A stretch of DNA of 45,026 bases from assembly GCA_958405585.1 (NCBI GenBank), contig CATYEP010000001.1, forward strand, positions 1 through 45,026. The letters run 5' to 3'. This document shows, piece by piece, positions 16,060 through 24,612 of this stretch. The DNA is from an uncultured Eubacteriales bacterium (GTDB lineage: Bacteria; Bacillota; Clostridia; Christensenellales; Borkfalkiaceae). The position numbers were made by a program, and so were the translations under genes. The notes under the pieces are model-generated. The model searched no databases, had not been told where the DNA came from, and was given only the letters and a program-made list of their open reading frames with translations. Each line of letters starts with the position of its first letter. The first letter of the stretch is position 1.

Positions 16060-16088
16060 ATTTTATCACTAATCTTTCCGAATGTCAA
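16060..16088 (-). promoter_or_regulatory. Promoter of the PH-domain gene
   Basis: On the minus strand TTGACA (16083-16088) and TAAAAT (16060-16065) are 17 bases apart, with a leader of about 60 nt. Confidence 0.75.
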
Positions 16089-16099
16089 TAACATTTTTA

Positions 16100-16129
16100 A
16101 AAAGCGCCCCCCCACGGGGAGCGCTTTTT
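16100..16129 (-). terminator. secA terminator
   Basis: AAAAGCGC pairs with GCGCTTTT, and a CCCC/GGGG inner stem follows after one mismatch. T runs flank it on both strands. It lies 18 bases after the secA stop. Confidence 0.8.
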
Positions 16130-16147
16130 ACAGAACGTGATCTGTCT

Positions 16148-19018
16148 TTATACATTTTTACCGCAGCAATTCTTGTATTTTTTGCCGCTGCCGCAGGGGC
16201 AAGGATCGTTGCGCCCCGGAGTCTTTTGCGTATGCATGGCAGGTTTGGAAGCACCTTCGGGCGAATTTGTCGTGAGCTGCTGATTTTCCGTAACGGCTTT
16301 GGGTGCCTCGATAGGCTGAACCATCGGGCGGCTGACTTCTATGCGGACTTTCAAAAGCATGGCGATCGTATTGCTGCGGATGCGTTCGGTCATCTCGTCA
16401 AACATCTCGTAGCCTTCCTGCTTATAGGAGATAACGGGGTCGACGTTCCCGTACGCGCGCAGACCGATACCTTTGCGCAACTGATCCATTGCGTCGATCT
16501 GATCGATCCAGTTTCTGTCCACGTTCATCAAAAGGAATCTGCGCTCGACGTCCGAATAATCGATACCGAGTTCTTCCTTCACTTCGACGATCTTCTGTTC
16601 ATACGCCTTTTCGGTTGCTTTTGTTATCTTATCAAGCGCCGTATCTACGTCCCAACGATTGAGTTTTTCCTGGGTAATGAAGTCGCTCCCTTCAGGAAGC
16701 AAGCGGTTTTCCAGAGCACGGTTGAGTACGGCAGCATCCCATTTTTCGGGCATTTCGTCGATGTTGACCGCTTCGGATACGACTTTGCGCACGAAATCGG
16801 GGATAAATTTGACGACCTGTCCGTGAACATCTTCGCCTTTGAGAACTTTCATGCGTTCCGCATACATAACTTCACGCTGTTTGTTCATGACGTCGTCATA
16901 CTGCAAGACGTTTTTACGGATACCGAAGTTCCTGCCCTCGATCGCCTTCTGCGCATTTTCAATACCGCGCGAAAGCATGCGCGACTGCAAACAGGTATCT
17001 TCGTCCTTACAGAACACACTGTAAATCTTTTTCAGGCGGTCGCCGCCGAAACGTTTGATGAGATCGTCTTCCAGTGAGATGAAGAAAATGGATTCACCAG
17101 GGTCGCCCTGACGTCCGCTACGTCCGCGCAGCTGGTTGTCGATACGTCTGGATTCATGACGCTCGGTACCCAGAATACACAGACCGCCCGCCTTGACCAC
17201 ATCTACTTTTTCCGCGTCCGTTTCCGCCTTGTACTTCGCATACAGTTCATCGTACATGGCGCGGTACTTTTTACGCTGTTCTTCTGCTTCGCCTTCCAAT
17301 TCCGCATACGACGTCGCAAGCTCGATCATTTCATGCTCCACGCCTTCCTCGCGCATGCGCTTTTTAGCAAGGTATTCGGGGTTGCCGCCGAGCAGGATAT
17401 CCGTACCACGGCCTGCCATGTTCGTTGCGATCGTTACCGCGCCCAAACGTCCGGCCTGCGCCACGATTTCCGCTTCACGTTCATGGTTTTTCGCATTCAG
17501 AATGTTATGTTTAATGCCGTTTTTACGCAGCATCTTCGCGATCTCTTCACTCTTTTCGACCGTCGCCGTACCGATCAGGATAGGCTGACCTTTTTCATGC
17601 CGATCGGTGATCTCTTTTAAAAGCGCACGCTTCTTTCCGTCCACCGTGGAATAAACCGCATCCGGCATATCCTTACGAACCACGGGACGGTTGGTCGGAA
17701 TCTCCAGAACGTCCAGCGAATAAATAGTGCGGAATTCGCCTTCTTCCGTTTTCGCCGTACCGGTCATGCCCGACAGTTTTTTGTAAAGACGGAAGAAATT
17801 CTGGAACGTGATCGTCGCATACGTCTTGTTCTCGTTGCGGACTTTTACACCTTCCTTTGCTTCGATCGCCTGATGCAGGCCGTCCGAATAGCGGCGCCCG
17901 ATCATCAGTCGGCCGGTAAACTCATCGACAATGATAACTTCGTCATCGTTCACGATGTAATCTTCGTCGCGATGGAACAGCTTGTGCGCTTTGAGCGCCT
18001 GCTGGATATGATGGTTGAGCGACGCATTCTCGATGTCGCCCAGGTTTTCGATATTGAAGAAGCGTTCCGCTTTCGCCGCGCCCTTTTCCGTGATCTGCAC
18101 GGTGCGGTCTTTACGGTCGATCACATAGTCCCAGTCGCCGTACTTCGCACCTTTGGCAATGTCGTCGTAATCGCCGTACTTGGATTCCTCTTCCGGCTCT
18201 TCCTCTTCTTCGGCTGCCTTTTTGCGCTTCTTTTTGGAGTCCTTGTCCTCCTCACCCTGCGCACCCTCGTCGTCGAAACCGCCTTCGAGCGTACGCACGA
18301 ATTTATCTACGCGCTCATACAATTCGCTGGATTTGTCGCCTTTACCCGAAATAATGAGCGGTGTTCTCGCTTCATCGATGAGGATGGAGTCCACTTCGTC
18401 GACGATCGCGAAATCCAGATCGCGCTGTACCATGCGTTTAAGATCCGTTTTCAGATTATCGCGCAGATAATCGAATCCGAGTTCGTTGTTGGTCGCATAG
18501 GTGATGTCGCAGTTGTATGCGACCTGCTTCTGCGCGTCGTCCATGCCCGGCACGACAACGCCGACCGTAAGACCTAAGAACTTATGAACTTTTCCCATCC
18601 ATTCCGCGTCACGCTTTGCCAGATAATCATTGACCGTTACGATATGCACGCCCTTGCCGGCCAATGCGTTGAGATAGGCAGGAAGCGTCGCGACCAGCGT
18701 TTTACCTTCACCTGTCTTCATTTCTGCGATACGGCCCTGGTGCAGGCAGATACCGCCGATGATCTGGACATGATAATGTTTGAGTTTGAGAACGCGCCAT
18801 GCCGCTTCGCGCACGACCGCAAACGCATCGTACAGGATATCGTCCAGCGTTTCGCCCGCTTTGAGGCGGTCTTTGAGCAAATTCGTCTGGCCACGGAGTT
18901 CTGAATCAGACATCGCCGCATACTTTTGTTCAAGCGCTTCGACGCGGCTCGCCATTTTATCCAGTTTTTTCAGACTGCGACGCCCGTCGCTGTTGAACAT
19001 ATAGTTTATAAGTCCCAT
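16148..19018 (-). CDS. secA: Preprotein translocase ATPase SecA, with a charged insertion
   Basis: SecA drives secretory proteins through SecYEG by ATP hydrolysis. The 956-residue protein has Walker A MKTGEGKT (100-107), the DEVD box (207-210), an intact second motor domain with TNMAGRGTD and the arginine finger region RSGRQGDPG, the helical wing and scaffold domains, and a C-terminal zinc ligand CPCGSGKKYKNCC that binds SecB or the ribosome. Bacillota SecA proteins are usually 780-900 residues. Here about 45 extra residues of Asp/Glu/Lys-rich sequence (about 247-292; EEDKDSKKKRKKAAEEEEE) sit in the preprotein-crosslinking region just before WDYVIDRKDRTVQIT. GGGGAG lies 6 bases before the ATG. 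Confidence 0.97.
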   Translation of the reverse strand: MGLINYMFNSDGRRSLKKLDKMASRVEALEQKYAAMSDSELRGQTNLLKDRLKAGETLDDILYDAFAVVREAAWRVLKLKHYHVQIIGGICLHQGRIAEMKTGEGKTLVATLPAYLNALAGKGVHIVTVNDYLAKRDAEWMGKVHKFLGLTVGVVVPGMDDAQKQVAYNCDITYATNNELGFDYLRDNLKTDLKRMVQRDLDFAIVDEVDSILIDEARTPLIISGKGDKSSELYERVDKFVRTLEGGFDDEGAQGEEDKDSKKKRKKAAEEEEEPEEESKYGDYDDIAKGAKYGDWDYVIDRKDRTVQITEKGAAKAERFFNIENLGDIENASLNHHIQQALKAHKLFHRDEDYIVNDDEVIIVDEFTGRLMIGRRYSDGLHQAIEAKEGVKVRNENKTYATITFQNFFRLYKKLSGMTGTAKTEEGEFRTIYSLDVLEIPTNRPVVRKDMPDAVYSTVDGKKRALLKEITDRHEKGQPILIGTATVEKSEEIAKMLRKNGIKHNILNAKNHEREAEIVAQAGRLGAVTIATNMAGRGTDILLGGNPEYLAKKRMREEGVEHEMIELATSYAELEGEAEEQRKKYRAMYDELYAKYKAETDAEKVDVVKAGGLCILGTERHESRRIDNQLRGRSGRQGDPGESIFFISLEDDLIKRFGGDRLKKIYSVFCKDEDTCLQSRMLSRGIENAQKAIEGRNFGIRKNVLQYDDVMNKQREVMYAERMKVLKGEDVHGQVVKFIPDFVRKVVSEAVNIDEMPEKWDAAVLNRALENRLLPEGSDFITQEKLNRWDVDTALDKITKATEKAYEQKIVEVKEELGIDYSDVERRFLLMNVDRNWIDQIDAMDQLRKGIGLRAYGNVDPVISYKQEGYEMFDEMTERIRSNTIAMLLKVRIEVSRPMVQPIEAPKAVTENQQLTTNSPEGASKPAMHTQKTPGRNDPCPCGSGKKYKNCCGKNV

Positions 19019-19033
19019 AAACTGCTCCCCTGC

Positions 19034-19058
19034 GCCGCGGCGCGGAATGAGCCGCGGC
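19034..19058 (-). promoter_or_regulatory. Hairpin in the secA leader next to its ribosome binding site
   Basis: GCCGCGGC occurs at 19034-19041 and 19051-19058. As the octamer is its own complement the copies can pair into an 8-bp stem ending a few bases before the GGGGAG of secA. It could affect secA translation; this is inference. Confidence 0.35.
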
Positions 19059-19123
19059 TATAAAATATCTTAAAACAATCGGTGATCCGCATAAAAAACG
19101 CGATACCACCGCACACTGTTCTT

Positions 19124-19152
19124 ATTTTACACTATTTTCCCAAAAATGTAAA
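19124..19152 (-). promoter_or_regulatory. secA promoter
   Basis: On the minus strand TTTACA (19147-19152) and TAAAAT (19124-19129) are 17 bases apart. The leader is about 100 nt and contains the GCCGCGGC hairpin. Confidence 0.7.
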
Positions 19153-19215
19153 AGATTTTTGAACGGCTTTTGACAATTTGGCGCATTTTTACGCTATTTT
19201 TCACTTTTCGGGCCC

Positions 19216-19950
19216 TCAAATATTTTGGCTCCGCTCGGGCACGCTTGCGACCGTGAGCACATGCACGCTGAGCGCTCCCGCGCGCAAAATCGCTTTCGCC
19301 GCCACGGATGCCGTTGTGCCCGTCGTCATCACGTCGTCTATAAGTACGATATTTTTACCGCGGCAAACCGTCCGTTCGTGCACGCGAATGCTTCCTTGCA
19401 GATTTTTCGCCCGCTCTGCGGCGGATAATTCTTTCTGTTCCGCCGTTTCGCGCGTCTTGACGAGAAGTTCTCTTTCCAGCGGGATTCCGCACCTTTGAGA
19501 CAAAATATCTGCCAAAAGTTCCGACTGATTGTATCCGCGCTCCTTCACCGCCCGCGGCGTCATCGGCACAAAGGCGAGCATGTCCGCATCCCGAAACTGC
19601 GAAAGAAGGATCGGGAACATCCTGTCCGCAAACGCTTCCGCAAGGTACTTCTCACCCGTCTTGAATTCCTTGATGAGACGCACTATTTCGCCGCTGTACA
19701 CAAACGCGCTGCGCGCGGAAGTATAATCGGGCATATGCGCTTTGCACTCCGGACACACGGGATAATCGTCTGCGATCGCCCTGCCGCACTTATCGCAAAT
19801 ATACCCCGCATTGAACGGAAGGGAATCCAGGCACCGTTCACAAAAATATTTATCCGAAAACAATTCTGCTCCGCAGCACACACAAGCAATGTTTTCACCG
19901 GATACGAGCCGCACGGCACGCTTTGCCATTTCCGCAAACAACCCTTTCAT
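19216..19950 (-). CDS. comF: ComF-family phosphoribosyltransferase-like protein
   Basis: The ATG at 19950 has GAGGGAG 7 bases before it and gives 244 residues. The N-terminal part carries four CxxC pairs (CVCC, CERC, CDKC, CPEC; about residues 22-73) that bind zinc, and the C-terminal part is a phosphoribosyltransferase fold with the PRPP loop IVLIDDVMTTGTTA and the KERGYNQSELLA segment. ComF is needed for uptake of single-stranded DNA into the cytoplasm in competent Bacillus, with the helicase ComFA. No comFA or other competence gene lies nearby, so the role here is open. It follows the metK terminator by only 25 bases. Confidence 0.88.
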   Translation of the reverse strand: MKGLFAEMAKRAVRLVSGENIACVCCGAELFSDKYFCERCLDSLPFNAGYICDKCGRAIADDYPVCPECKAHMPDYTSARSAFVYSGEIVRLIKEFKTGEKYLAEAFADRMFPILLSQFRDADMLAFVPMTPRAVKERGYNQSELLADILSQRCGIPLERELLVKTRETAEQKELSAAERAKNLQGSIRVHERTVCRGKNIVLIDDVMTTGTTASVAAKAILRAGALSVHVLTVASVPERSQNI

Positions 19951-19974
19951 ATTCATTCTCCCTCTTAATACGCA

Positions 19975-19997
19975 AAAAGGGCGTACGCCGCCCTTTT
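19975..19997 (-). terminator. metK terminator
   Basis: AAAAGGGCG (19975-19983) pairs with CGCCCTTTT (19989-19997), with T runs on both strands. A smaller GCGCC/GGCGC hairpin (20001-20014) sits between it and the metK stop. Some readthrough probably feeds comF. Confidence 0.75.
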
Positions 19998-20018
19998 CCC
20001 GCGCCGAAAGGCGCAAAT

Positions 20019-21185
20019 TTATCGCAAATATTTTGCCAGTTTTTCAGCCATGTCCGTCTTTTCCCAAGGAAATTCTTCCCTGCCGAAATGCCCGTATGCC
20101 GCCGTCTTTTTGAAAATGGGTTTACGAAGCCCGAGTTTACGGATGATCGCAAGCGGACGCAGGTCAAAATTTTCGCGCACGATCTGCGCCAGTTTTTCGT
20201 CCGTGACCTTGCCCGTCCCGTAGGTATTGACAAACACCGACACGGGATTCGCCACGCCGATCGCATAGGCAAGCTGCAACTCGCATTCATCCGCCAGGTG
20301 CGCCGCCACAATATTCTTGCAGATATACCGTGCCATATACGCCGCACTGCGGTCTACTTTCGTGCTGTCTTTTCCCGAAAACGCCCCGCCGCCGTGCGCA
20401 CATCTGCCGCCGTAGGTATCCACAATGATCTTGCGGCCCGTCAGCCCGCTGTCGCCTTCCGGCCCGCCGATCTCAAACCTGCCCGTCGGATTGATAAAAT
20501 ATTTCGTATCTTTATCCAAAAGTTTTGCGTCCACGACCTCGTCGATCACATACTTACGGATATCCTGTTTCAACTGTTCCTGCGAAACGTGCTCATCATG
20601 CTGTGCCGATACAACGATCGTATCCACACGAACGGGTTTCTTATCCTCATATTCCACAGTGACCTGCGTCTTTCCGTCTGGACGCAGATACGGCAGAAGT
20701 CCGCTCTTTCGCACTTCGGCAAGCCGCATCGCCAGCTTCTGCGACAGTACCGCCGTAAGCGGCATCAGTTCGGGTGTCTCGTTCACCGCATACCCGAACA
20801 TCATTCCCTGATCGCCCGCGCCGATCTGATCCGCTTCATCGCCGCCCGCTTTCTTTTCCAGAGAATTATCTACCCCCAGCGCAATATCCGCGCTCTGCCC
20901 GTGGATCGCCGTAATGACCGCCAGCGAATTATAGGAAAATCCCTGACCGTGCGTGTACCCGATCTCTTTGACCGTATCGCGCACGATTTTGGATATATCG
21001 ACATAACAGTTTGTGGACAGTTCGCCCATCACAAGAACCATACCCGTCGTCGCGCAGCATTCGATCGCCACACGGGAATTTTCGTCCTTTGTCAGGACTG
21101 CATCCAAAACTGCGTCCGAGATCTGATCGCAGACTTTATCGGGATGTCCTTCGGTTACGCTTTCGCTTGTAAAAAAGTATTTCAT
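20019..21185 (-). CDS. metK: S-adenosylmethionine synthetase
   Basis: MetK makes S-adenosylmethionine from ATP and methionine in the cytoplasm; the enzyme is usually a tetramer. The 388 residues are normal. The N-terminal ESVTEGHPDK carries the ATP-binding histidine, followed by the signature GAGDQGMMFGYA (about 115-126) and GGGAFSGKD (about 262-270). The first codons read MKYFFTSESVTEGHP. The promoter is a perfect consensus. The 78-nt leader contains two small hairpins and no SAM-I riboswitch that I can recognise. The gene is divergent from a radical SAM gene, whose product consumes S-adenosylmethionine. Confidence 0.97.
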   Translation of the reverse strand: MKYFFTSESVTEGHPDKVCDQISDAVLDAVLTKDENSRVAIECCATTGMVLVMGELSTNCYVDISKIVRDTVKEIGYTHGQGFSYNSLAVITAIHGQSADIALGVDNSLEKKAGGDEADQIGAGDQGMMFGYAVNETPELMPLTAVLSQKLAMRLAEVRKSGLLPYLRPDGKTQVTVEYEDKKPVRVDTIVVSAQHDEHVSQEQLKQDIRKYVIDEVVDAKLLDKDTKYFINPTGRFEIGGPEGDSGLTGRKIIVDTYGGRCAHGGGAFSGKDSTKVDRSAAYMARYICKNIVAAHLADECELQLAYAIGVANPVSVFVNTYGTGKVTDEKLAQIVRENFDLRPLAIIRKLGLRKPIFKKTAAYGHFGREEFPWEKTDMAEKLAKYLR

Positions 21186-21269
21186 GTTCCGTCTCCCAAA
21201 ATTTTCCGCCGTAAACGGCGGACAGAGCGCGGTCTCGCCGCGCCCTCAGATTGTCGTTTTTCATCTATT

Positions 21270-21298
21270 ATTATAGTATGAAACGCACAACTTGTCAA
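21270..21298 (-). promoter_or_regulatory. metK promoter, perfect consensus
   Basis: On the minus strand TTGACA (21293-21298), 17 bases, TATAAT (21270-21275). The leader carries the stems TCCGCCG/CGGCGGA (21205-21222) and GCGCGG/CCGCGC (about 21227-21243). Confidence 0.9.
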
Positions 21299-21325
21299 TA
21301 ATTTCCCCGCTGCGCATAACAATGC

Positions 21326-21354
21326 TTTTCAAACACCGAAAAATATGATACAAT
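21326..21354 (+). promoter_or_regulatory. Promoter of the PflX-type gene placing the start at the ATG
   Basis: TTTTCA (21326-21331) and TACAAT (21349-21354) are 17 bases apart. A transcript would begin about 7 bases further, at or next to the ATG at 21361. No Shine-Dalgarno sequence is present, so the message may be leaderless. Confidence 0.5.
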
Positions 21355-21360
21355 TCCCTT

Positions 21361-22236
21361 ATGGAAACAAAATGCAAGCTCTGCCCCGCAGAATGCGGAG
21401 CAGACAGATCACATGAATGCGGCGCCTGCGGTGCGGACAACACAGTGCGCGTCGCCAAATACGGTCTGCACCCCTTCGAGGAACCGTGTATTTCCGGAAA
21501 AAAAGGTTCGGGCACCGTCTTTTTCAGCGGATGCGCCCTGCGGTGCGTGTTCTGCCAGAATCACGAAATCTCCCGCGCCAACACGGGAGAATCCTGCGAC
21601 ACAAACACCCTTATCCGCATTTTCCGTGAACTGGAAGACATGGGCGCCGAAAACATCAATCTCGTTACTGCCTCCCACTACGTTCCCCAGCTTTTGCAGG
21701 CTTTCAGGGAATACAGACCGAAAATTTCCGTCGTCTACAATACCCATTCTTACGAAAAAATTGAAGTATTGCAGGCGCTCGACAAGTATATCGACATCTA
21801 TCTGCCGGATATGAAATATTATTCGCCCAAGATTTCAGCGCGGTACACGGGTAAGGCAAACTATTTCGAATACGCTTCGCGCGCCGTGGAATTCATGGCT
21901 CGGCGCGAATGCGAATTTGACGGCGAAAAGATGATGCGCGGATGTATCGTACGGCATCTTGTACTCCCGCTTTGCACGGACGATTCTTTAAAAATCGTAG
22001 AGTGGTTTGCCTCACTCCACTCTCCCGCCTATTTTTCTCTGATGGGACAGTACACGCCCTGCGGCGACATCGAAAATTTCCCCGAACTGAAAAGGCGCAT
22101 CACGCCGCGCGAATACAGAAAAGTGCGCGATTTTGTCTTTTCCTGCGGCATCGAACGCTTGTTTTTGCAAAAGCTCGAAGCCGCCGATTCCCGCTTTATT
22201 CCTGATTTCTCGGCGGATACAAACACCCTTTTCTGA
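21361..22236 (+). CDS. Radical SAM protein, PflX / COG1313 type
   Basis: This 291-residue iron-sulfur protein has the radical SAM cluster CxxxCxxC in SGCALRCVFCQNHEIS (about residues 58-73), preceded by a cysteine-rich start (KCKLCPAEC...HECGAC) and the family segment HPFEEPCISGKKGSGTVFF. These define the PflX/COG1313 group, related to pyruvate formate-lyase activases but of unproven substrate. The start follows from alignment with this conserved opening. It lacks a ribosome binding site and may be translated leaderless. It is divergent from metK and followed by 300 bases before the ABC-F gene. Confidence 0.9.
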   Translation: METKCKLCPAECGADRSHECGACGADNTVRVAKYGLHPFEEPCISGKKGSGTVFFSGCALRCVFCQNHEISRANTGESCDTNTLIRIFRELEDMGAENINLVTASHYVPQLLQAFREYRPKISVVYNTHSYEKIEVLQALDKYIDIYLPDMKYYSPKISARYTGKANYFEYASRAVEFMARRECEFDGEKMMRGCIVRHLVLPLCTDDSLKIVEWFASLHSPAYFSLMGQYTPCGDIENFPELKRRITPREYRKVRDFVFSCGIERLFLQKLEAADSRFIPDFSADTNTLF

Positions 22237-22374
22237 TTATCGATTCACCTATTCCGCAACAGATCATGCCGTTGACGGCGAACCTTGTTCCCGCCTGACC
22301 GCATTTAAGTCTCTTTCCAACGCTTGCATACCCGATTTTAAACATATCTTTTCCGATTTCAGAAGGTAAACAGG

Positions 22375-22515
22375 TTAAGAATCGGTATGATTCTGACGGA
22401 TAAAGGCATGGCGGGCTTTGACCAATTTTTTTACGAGCGGCGCGACCTCGGAAGGGGGCGCCGCGGCGAGTTTTTCTTCCAACAATTCTATATCGGCCAT
22501 TGAAATTTTTTTCAT
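22375..22515 (-). CDS. Candidate 46-residue protein, divergent from the ABC-F gene
   Basis: A minus-strand frame from ATG 22515 to TAA 22375 encodes 46 residues, mostly helical and amphipathic: MKKISMADIELLEEKLAAAP, then PSEVAPLVKKLVKARHAFIR, then QNHTDS. Codon choice looks like that of neighbouring genes. No strong Shine-Dalgarno precedes the ATG. It is not part of any longer gene. I do not recognise a family. The rest of the gap (22237-22374) shows nothing clear. Confidence 0.45.
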   Translation of the reverse strand: MKKISMADIELLEEKLAAAPPSEVAPLVKKLVKARHAFIRQNHTDS

Positions 22516-22545
22516 GCCGCTATTTTGCGGAGTTTTACAAAAATT

Positions 22546-24438
22546 ATGTTAATATCGCTGGAAAACGTACGCTTCGGCTACGATGACAAAATCATTCTGG
22601 ACAATATATCCTTTACCGTATCGGAAAAAGAACGCATCGGCTTTATCGGTGCGAACGGAGAAGGGAAAACCACGCTCATCAAACTGATGACGGGTGTACT
22701 TTTCCCCGACGAAGGGCAAATTTACAAAAAAACGGGATTGAAAATCGGCTGGCTGGAACAAAACGGCGGTCTGGAAAGCGAAAAGACCGTTTACGAAGAA
22801 ATGCGTTCGGTCTTTGCTTTTGTTTATAATTCAATGGAACGTCTGCGTGAAATCGAACAGAAATTGGCGACAGTCCCCTTTCAGAGCAAGGAATATCTCG
22901 ATCTTTCCGCAAAGTACGAACAGTTGGAGCGTGCCATTGCCGCCGCAGACGGTTACAATGCGGAAGTGAAGATCAAAACGGTTTTAAACGGTATGGGATT
23001 CGGCGGAATGTATGAGCAGAAGATCTCCACCATGAGCGGCGGAGAAAAGACACGGCTCAAATTGTGCCGTCTTCTTTTGGAAGAGCCCGAAATTTTATTT
23101 TTGGACGAGCCGACCAACCACTTGGACGTTTCCACCCTGTTCTGGCTGGAAGATTATCTGAAAAATTACCGCGGTGCGATTTTCACTGTTTCCCACGACC
23201 GTTATTTTTTGGATGCGATCGTTACCAAGATTTTTGAACTGGAAAACTGCCGCATTCAGGCTTTCCGCGGCAACTATTCCAAATACAAAGTTTTGAAAGC
23301 GGAAAAATACGAACACGACCTGAAAGAATACGAACGCCAACAGGAAGAGATCGCCGACCTGAAAGATTACGTTGCGCGCAACATCGTGCGCGCAACGACA
23401 GCAAAGAGCGCGCAGTCGCGGGTAAAAAAGCTGGAATCGATGGAATTGCTCGAAAAGCCCGTCCCCCCGCCGAAACCGCCCAAATTTTCCTTTGAAACGA
23501 TGGAAAAAAGCGAGGAGCGCGCCCTGTCGGTAAGCGGCCTGTCCCTTTCAGCGGGTGGAAAATTGTTGTTTTCCGACGCAAATTTTGAAGTACGTCGCAG
23601 CGAAAAAATTGCGATCGTGGGCGAAAACGGCACGGGAAAATCTACACTTATCCGCACACTTGTACAAAAGCGCGATCCTTCCGTGCGTTGGGGACGGTTC
23701 AATAAGATCGGCTATTATGACCAGGAAAATGCAGATCTCGACCCCGATGAAACGGTTCTGGGAGCTCTCTGGCACAAACACACGGGCATGACGCAGACAC
23801 AGGCGCGCGCCCTGCTCGCCCGCGCGAAACTGACAGACGAGGACATGGAGAAAAAAGTCCGCTCACTTTCGGGCGGAGAACGCGCAAAATTGTCTCTCGT
23901 GCTTTTAGAAGCCCTCTGTGCCAATTTTCTTGTTCTGGACGAACCCACAAACCACCTTGATCTTTTGGCGCGGGAAAGCCTGGAAGAGGCTTTGAAAGCG
24001 TTCGGAGGGACGCTCCTGTTTGTTTCGCATGACCGCTATTTTATCTCCAATATCGCCGAGAAAATTCTGGAGATCGAAAACGGAAAAATTACTCTATACC
24101 CCTGCCGATATGATGAATATACGGCGTTGAAAAAGATGCAGGCGGATGATAAAGCGGCCGCAGAAAGAGCCGAAAAAGCGGAAGAGAGAGCCGTTCAGAA
24201 TACGGCATCTTACCGCTCGAAAGCGGAGCGCGCCGAAGAAGCTCGAAAAAAACAAAAGATAAAAGAGATCGAAAAGAAGATTTCCGATACAGAAAACGAA
24301 ATTGCGGCACTGAATGAGGAAATAGCAAAACCGGAAATTGCCGCCGATTATAAACTTTTAAACGAAAAATGCGCGCGTCTCAATGAGTTGCATGCTGCCG
24401 TCGAAAAACTTTATGAAGAATACGAAGCGCTTTTATAA
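22546..24438 (+). CDS. ABC-F family ATPase (YdiF/Uup-like)
   Basis: This 630-residue soluble protein has two ABC ATPase domains in tandem and no membrane part. Domain 1 has Walker A GANGEGKT, signature MSGGEKTRLK and LFLDEPTNHLD with the H-switch SHDRYFL. Domain 2 has GENGTGKST, LSGGERAKLS and VLDEPTNHLD. Between them is the P-site tRNA-interacting linker (about 240-310; ARNIVRATTAKSAQSRVKKLE). A basic and acidic coiled coil ends the protein. ABC-F proteins act on the ribosome, relieving stalls or antibiotic binding. This looks like the housekeeping YdiF/Uup branch rather than a dedicated resistance protein. The ATG at 22546 fits the conserved start; GGAG lies 13 bases upstream, rather far. 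Confidence 0.93.
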   Translation: MLISLENVRFGYDDKIILDNISFTVSEKERIGFIGANGEGKTTLIKLMTGVLFPDEGQIYKKTGLKIGWLEQNGGLESEKTVYEEMRSVFAFVYNSMERLREIEQKLATVPFQSKEYLDLSAKYEQLERAIAAADGYNAEVKIKTVLNGMGFGGMYEQKISTMSGGEKTRLKLCRLLLEEPEILFLDEPTNHLDVSTLFWLEDYLKNYRGAIFTVSHDRYFLDAIVTKIFELENCRIQAFRGNYSKYKVLKAEKYEHDLKEYERQQEEIADLKDYVARNIVRATTAKSAQSRVKKLESMELLEKPVPPPKPPKFSFETMEKSEERALSVSGLSLSAGGKLLFSDANFEVRRSEKIAIVGENGTGKSTLIRTLVQKRDPSVRWGRFNKIGYYDQENADLDPDETVLGALWHKHTGMTQTQARALLARAKLTDEDMEKKVRSLSGGERAKLSLVLLEALCANFLVLDEPTNHLDLLARESLEEALKAFGGTLLFVSHDRYFISNIAEKILEIENGKITLYPCRYDEYTALKKMQADDKAAAERAEKAEERAVQNTASYRSKAERAEEARKKQKIKEIEKKISDTENEIAALNEEIAKPEIAADYKLLNEKCARLNELHAAVEKLYEEYEALL

Positions 24439-24514
24439 AAAACTTGCTGAAAAGTCAAGGATATATTAAAAAAAACCTTGCAGAAATTGTACCCATTGTT
24501 ACGGATGACAGATA

Positions 24515-24554
24515 AAAAAAAGCAGGAAACGTTGACACGTTTCCTGCTTTTTTT
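24515..24554. terminator. Bidirectional terminator between the ABC-F and rseP genes
   Basis: AAAAAAAGCAGGAAACGT (24515-24532) pairs with 24537-24554, with T runs on both strands. It ends both converging transcripts. Confidence 0.9.
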
Positions 24555-24568
24555 ATTTTTGTGAGCGG

Positions 24569-24593
24569 CGCCCCGCGAATTTTTCGCGGGGCG
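24569..24593. terminator. Second hairpin before rseP
   Basis: CGCCCCGCGAA pairs with TTCGCGGGGCG around a 3-base loop, 20 bases beyond the rseP stop. No U-tract follows on the minus strand. Confidence 0.45.
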
Positions 24594-24612
24594 TTGCACT
24601 TTTTGATTTTAA

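Noticed and set aside
21186..21300. SAM riboswitch in the metK leader
   Set aside because: The leader is only about 78 nt with two simple hairpins; the conserved SAM-I core and terminator/antiterminator are not visible.
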